From Treponema sp. (GTDB taxonomy: Bacteria > Spirochaetota > Spirochaetia > Treponematales > Treponemataceae), in NCBI GenBank assembly GCA_017544745.1, contig JAFYDO010000221.1:1-7135 (forward strand): a DNA stretch of 7,135 bases, in the 5' to 3' direction. Below are positions 4,515 to 7,135 of the stretch, piece by piece. The notes beneath the pieces were generated by a model. It was not told the origin of the DNA. It saw only the letters and a program-made list of their open reading frames with translations, and searched no databases. Within the stretch, counting starts at the first letter, position 1, and each line of letters starts with the position of its first letter. The position numbers were made by a program, and so were the translations under genes.

Positions 4515-6620
4515 TTAAACCTTAAACTGGTCTATTTCTTCGCTAATCTTCTGGATGGTTGAGCGAACCTGAGAAGAAATATCAGAAAGGGCCGCACTGG
4601 TTCGGTTCATATCTTTTGTACCGGCAGACATTTCTTCCATACTTTCTTTTATAACGGTTGTTGCATCCTGCAGATTTTGTATTTCTTTTAGAATAAGTTC
4701 GTTTCCAGACTTCATTTCCTGACCGGCTGTCTTTACCTCGTAAGTACTGTCGTTCATAAGTTTTAAAGAATCAAGAATCTGTTTTGAACCAGACTGTTGC
4801 TCTTCCATAGCAGCCTTAATCTGACGTACCAGTTCATCTGTATCTGTAATAAGGGTCGAAACTTCATCAAAACTTGATTTACTCTTTGCAGAAGCTTCTA
4901 CAACATTTGTAATTGTTTCCATAATAAGATGCAATTCTTCACCAATTTTCTTTGACTGAACAGATGAAGTCTCGGAAAGCTTACGGATTTCATCTGCAAC
5001 AACAGCAAAGCCCTTTCCTGCTTCTCCCGCATGAGCAGCTTCGATAGCAGCATTCATAGCCAGAAGATTAGTTTGATTTGCAATACTTGCAATTGCAGTA
5101 TTCGCATCCTGAAGAGCCTTTGACTGCTGGGCAACTTCGGTAATCTGGTTTCCAACAAGTTTTTGCTGTTCAATTCCTTCAGTAGAGCGGCTTTCCAAAA
5201 GTTCAAAGGAGTCTGCCATTTTTTCTACAGAAGAATTAACTGCACTAATATTGCCAATCATCTCTTCTACAGCCGCACTTGCAGAAGAAACGCCATCTGC
5301 CTGACTCTGAATCATATTTTCGAGACTATTAATATTTTCTGCAATCTGAGTAACAGCAGCCGAAGTCTGACTAACTGCATTAGCCTGATTTCCAATCTGA
5401 TTTCCAATGCCTTCAATATTAGAAAGAATTTCTTCTATTGTGCTGGAAGTATCCTGCACACTTACACCAAGCGACTCTTCAACAGCAGAAAGTTCTTTTT
5501 CGGATGACTGTACCTGGCCAATAATAGTCTGCAGTTTTGTAAGAAAGGCATTAAAGCCATCTACAAGAACACCAATTTCATCATTGCTCTTTACATCAAG
5601 ACGCTGGGTTAAATCGGCATTACCAGTTGCTATAGTCATAATAGAATTTTTAACTGCCTTAAGTGGCTTTATAAGTATTCCAACAAAGAAAGAAATAATA
5701 GAAACTGCAAGAATCATTATCACTAAAGTTATGATAATAATAGTTTTTTGCATTACCTTGAGTGCACCAAAATAAATATCATAAGGAGCAACAGCAAAAA
5801 CCGTCCACGTAGTACCAGGAACCTTTTTATAAGAAGCAATAAGATGCGCATGAATATTCGGGTCTATAAAATCTTCAATTCCTTCTTTTCCTTCAAATAT
5901 ATTTGTAAGAACAAGTCCCAGCCCCTTGGAATTATCAAGTGTTGCACCACCTTCATCCTCACTTGTTTCTGTATTTGGATTTGCATTTGCAACAGTTGTA
6001 GAAGTAGCCCAGTTGATTACAGAAGGATGCATTCCGCCACCCATATCAATACCTTCTATTGTTTCAAGAATTGTATTACCTTCAATAACCATTACAACAA
6101 CACCAATAGCTTTTCCTGAATCATTATAAACTGGGACACTAAGGTGCTGCAGTATACTGTTAGTTACCGTACTGAATTTTGGATCTGAAATAAAATCTTT
6201 TCCTGCAAAAGCTTCCTGAAAATACGGGCGATCTGCAAAATTAATCATTCTTCCATCTGCAATGAGAGCGTTTCCATTTGCATCATAAAAGGCCATATCA
6301 ATACAATTATCCCCAATTGCAGGAACTACACGTAATATCTCCTTTTGTTTTTCACTCAAAGAAGCATTTTCATCTTTTATTGTATCAAGTTCCGCAATAA
6401 CATGAAGAGTCTGCAAATGTTTTTTATTAATATCTGCAATCTGATTTACTACATCAGTAGAAATAGCGTCTATATGACTAAACACACTTTGTGTCATTCC
6501 TTTAGATGCAATTTTATAAGATGCAATACCTATCGTAAGACTTGTGATTAACAATACAGTCAAAAACATCACTAAAAGCTTTACTGTCAGCAAAACACGC
6601 AATTGTTTTTCTTTACTCAT
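4515..6620 (-). CDS. Methyl-accepting chemotaxis protein with periplasmic Cache-type sensor
   Basis: A 701-residue inner-membrane chemoreceptor that would signal to CheA/CheW. Order: short cytoplasmic start, TM1 (about 10-32), a large periplasmic sensor (about 35-285) of dCache type with [18 protein letters not shown] and [17 protein letters not shown]2 (about 293-317), HAMP (about 318-370, starting at KPLKAV and including [20 protein letters not shown]), then a long coiled-coil signalling domain. The CheA/CheW-binding tip is [21 protein letters not shown] around residues 517-538, followed by VVADEIRKL. The C-terminus (EEIDQFKV) has no CheR/CheB-tethering pentapeptide. An acidic, Asn/Thr-rich stretch at about 207-230 interrupts the membrane-proximal part of the sensor. 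GAGGTG (6630-6625) precedes the ATG. The ligand is unknown; dCache receptors often bind amino acids or other small molecules. The gene stands alone between two hairpins, with no che genes beside it. Confidence 0.93.
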   Translation of the reverse strand: MSKEKQLRVLLTVKLLVMFLTVLLITSLTIGIASYKIASKGMTQSVFSHIDAISTDVVNQIADINKKHLQTLHVIAELDTIKDENASLSEKQKEILRVVPAIGDNCIDMAFYDANGNALIADGRMINFADRPYFQEAFAGKDFISDPKFSTVTNSILQHLSVPVYNDSGKAIGVVVMVIEGNTILETIEGIDMGGGMHPSVINWATSTTVANANPNTETSEDEGGATLDNSKGLGLVLTNIFEGKEGIEDFIDPNIHAHLIASYKKVPGTTWTVFAVAPYDIYFGALKVMQKTIIIITLVIMILAVSIISFFVGILIKPLKAVKNSIMTIATGNADLTQRLDVKSNDEIGVLVDGFNAFLTKLQTIIGQVQSSEKELSAVEESLGVSVQDTSSTIEEILSNIEGIGNQIGNQANAVSQTSAAVTQIAENINSLENMIQSQADGVSSASAAVEEMIGNISAVNSSVEKMADSFELLESRSTEGIEQQKLVGNQITEVAQQSKALQDANTAIASIANQTNLLAMNAAIEAAHAGEAGKGFAVVADEIRKLSETSSVQSKKIGEELHLIMETITNVVEASAKSKSSFDEVSTLITDTDELVRQIKAAMEEQQSGSKQILDSLKLMNDSTYEVKTAGQEMKSGNELILKEIQNLQDATTVIKESMEEMSAGTKDMNRTSAALSDISSQVRSTIQKISEEIDQFKV

Positions 6621-6650
6621 TAGACACCTCGCTCAACATAGTCTGTATTC

Positions 6651-6672
6651 TGCTGTAATTTTTTTTACAGCA
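6651..6672. promoter_or_regulatory. Perfect inverted repeat in the chemoreceptor leader
   Basis: TGCTGTAA (6651-6658) and TTACAGCA (6665-6672) are perfect 8-bp arms around a T6 spacer. It lies about 30 nt upstream of the chemoreceptor start and downstream of the predicted -10 box, so it could be an operator near the promoter or a leader hairpin. Its function is not known. Confidence 0.45.
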
Positions 6673-6701
6673 TTAAATATGCAACTTTAAATAATATATT
6701 A

Positions 6702-6710
6702 ATTATATCA
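6702..6710 (-). promoter_or_regulatory. Extended -10 promoter for the chemoreceptor gene
   Basis: On the minus strand the sequence TGATATAAT is an exact extended -10 element (TGnTATAAT). The -35 position has no good match (CTAGCA), as is common for extended -10 promoters. The leader would be about 75 nt. No sigma-28 flagellar-type promoter (TAAA with GCCGATAA) is seen in the 227-bp gap. Confidence 0.5.
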
Positions 6711-6770
6711 TAGATTCAGTTTTTTGCTAGACCGTTTTTATTTATAAAAATATTAAAATGACTTTTGAAA

Positions 6771-6820
6771 GTAAAAAAAAGAACGCCCTCCGACAGGTTT
6801 ATTCAGCTGCCAGAGGGCTC
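6771..6820 (-). terminator. Intrinsic terminator of pflB
   Basis: Arms 6785-6796 and 6807-6818 (CTGCCAGAGGGC on the plus strand) form a 12-bp stem with two G-U pairs and a 10-nt loop. On the minus strand a run of eight T follows within four bases (complement of A8 at 6773-6780), a classic rho-independent terminator about 30 bp after the pflB stop. A T6 run flanks the other side, so it could also work in the plus direction. Confidence 0.9.
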
Positions 6821-6847
6821 TTTTTTGGAAGTATTTTTCCCTATTGA

Positions 6848-7135
6848 TTACAAGCTTGCATGACAGGTACGTGCAATAACATCGTCCTGCTGTTCCTTTG
6901 TAAGGTTGATAAAGCGTACTGCATAACCGGATACACGAACAGTAAAGTTAGCATATTCAGGTTTTTCAGGGTGAGCCTGGCAGTCCTTAAGCTTTTCTAC
7001 ACCGAATACGTTTACGTTCAGGTGGTGAGCACCCTTAGAGAAGTATCCGTCAAGAACGTTTACAAGGTTAGAAATGCGTTCGTTTTCATCGTGACCAAGA
7101 GCAGAAGGGTTGATTGTCTGTGTGTTAGAGATACC
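6848..7135 (-). CDS. pflB: Pyruvate formate-lyase (formate C-acetyltransferase), C-terminal fragment
   Basis: The last 95 residues of a glycyl-radical enzyme, cut by the right edge of the window; the frame is open to base 7135. The fragment begins [14 protein letters not shown], contains [10 protein letters not shown], which is typical of pyruvate formate-lyases, then the glycyl-radical motif [10 protein letters not shown], and ends in the family-like tail [10 protein letters not shown]. The radical glycine lies 25 residues before the C-terminus, close to the 26 in E. coli PflB (Gly734 of 760). The enzyme splits pyruvate with CoA to acetyl-CoA and formate in anaerobic metabolism and must be activated by PflA, encoded at the left end of the window. 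The two catalytic cysteines and the start lie outside. A strong terminator follows, so the chemoreceptor gene downstream on the same strand is a separate unit. Confidence 0.96.
   Translation of the reverse strand, partial: GISNTQTINPSALGHDENERISNLVNVLDGYFSKGAHHLNVNVFGVEKLKDCQAHPEKPEYANFTVRVSGYAVRFINLTKEQQDDVIARTCHASL

Noticed and set aside
5163..6129. Plus-strand frames opposite the chemoreceptor gene
   Set aside because: All lie antisense to a full-length receptor with intact TM, HAMP and signalling motifs and show no independent start signals.

Overview
The window carries eight protein-coding genes (seven complete, one cut by the right edge) with short intergenic gaps, and several kinds of small dispersed repeat. 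Low-to-moderate G+C, A/T-rich promoters with near-consensus sigma-70 boxes, fermentative pyruvate formate-lyase chemistry, a large two-TM chemoreceptor and a glucosamine-6-phosphate deaminase suggest an anaerobic, motile, host- or gut-associated bacterium. Protein style and the dispersed repeat families point to a spirochaete, probably Treponema. That taxonomic call is inference from memory of these families, not from a search.

Layout, left to right. pflA (minus) encodes the pyruvate formate-lyase activating enzyme. It is divergent from a two-gene Phd/YefM antitoxin and PIN-domain toxin module (plus), and the 116-bp gap holds overlapping promoters and a palindromic operator. The toxin converges on an RluA-type pseudouridine synthase gene (minus), whose last codons lie in a dispersed repeat and which carries a second repeat in frame. 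That gene is divergent from a CE15-like glucuronoyl esterase gene (plus). A gap of about 170 bp follows, with a large palindrome made of two inverted repeat copies, then a near-consensus promoter, a 5' hairpin and nagB (plus). nagB converges on a long chemoreceptor gene (minus) across a perfect 16-bp-stem hairpin. At the right edge, after a strong intrinsic terminator, lies the 3' end of pflB (minus) with the glycyl-radical motif.

Functionally, PflA (left end) installs the glycyl radical in PflB (right end), so the window is bracketed by two halves of one enzyme system that are usually adjacent. Between them are sugar-related genes (NagB feeding amino sugars into glycolysis, a putative uronoyl esterase), a chemoreceptor, an RNA modification enzyme and a toxin-antitoxin module. 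Apart from the toxin-antitoxin pair, the genes seem to be separate transcription units. I see no convincing new multi-gene system. The most interesting signals are regulatory and repeat-related: the toxin-antitoxin operator inside a promoter region shared with pflA, dispersed repeats that have become coding sequence in the pseudouridine synthase gene, and a repeat hairpin at the predicted 5' end of nagB mRNA.
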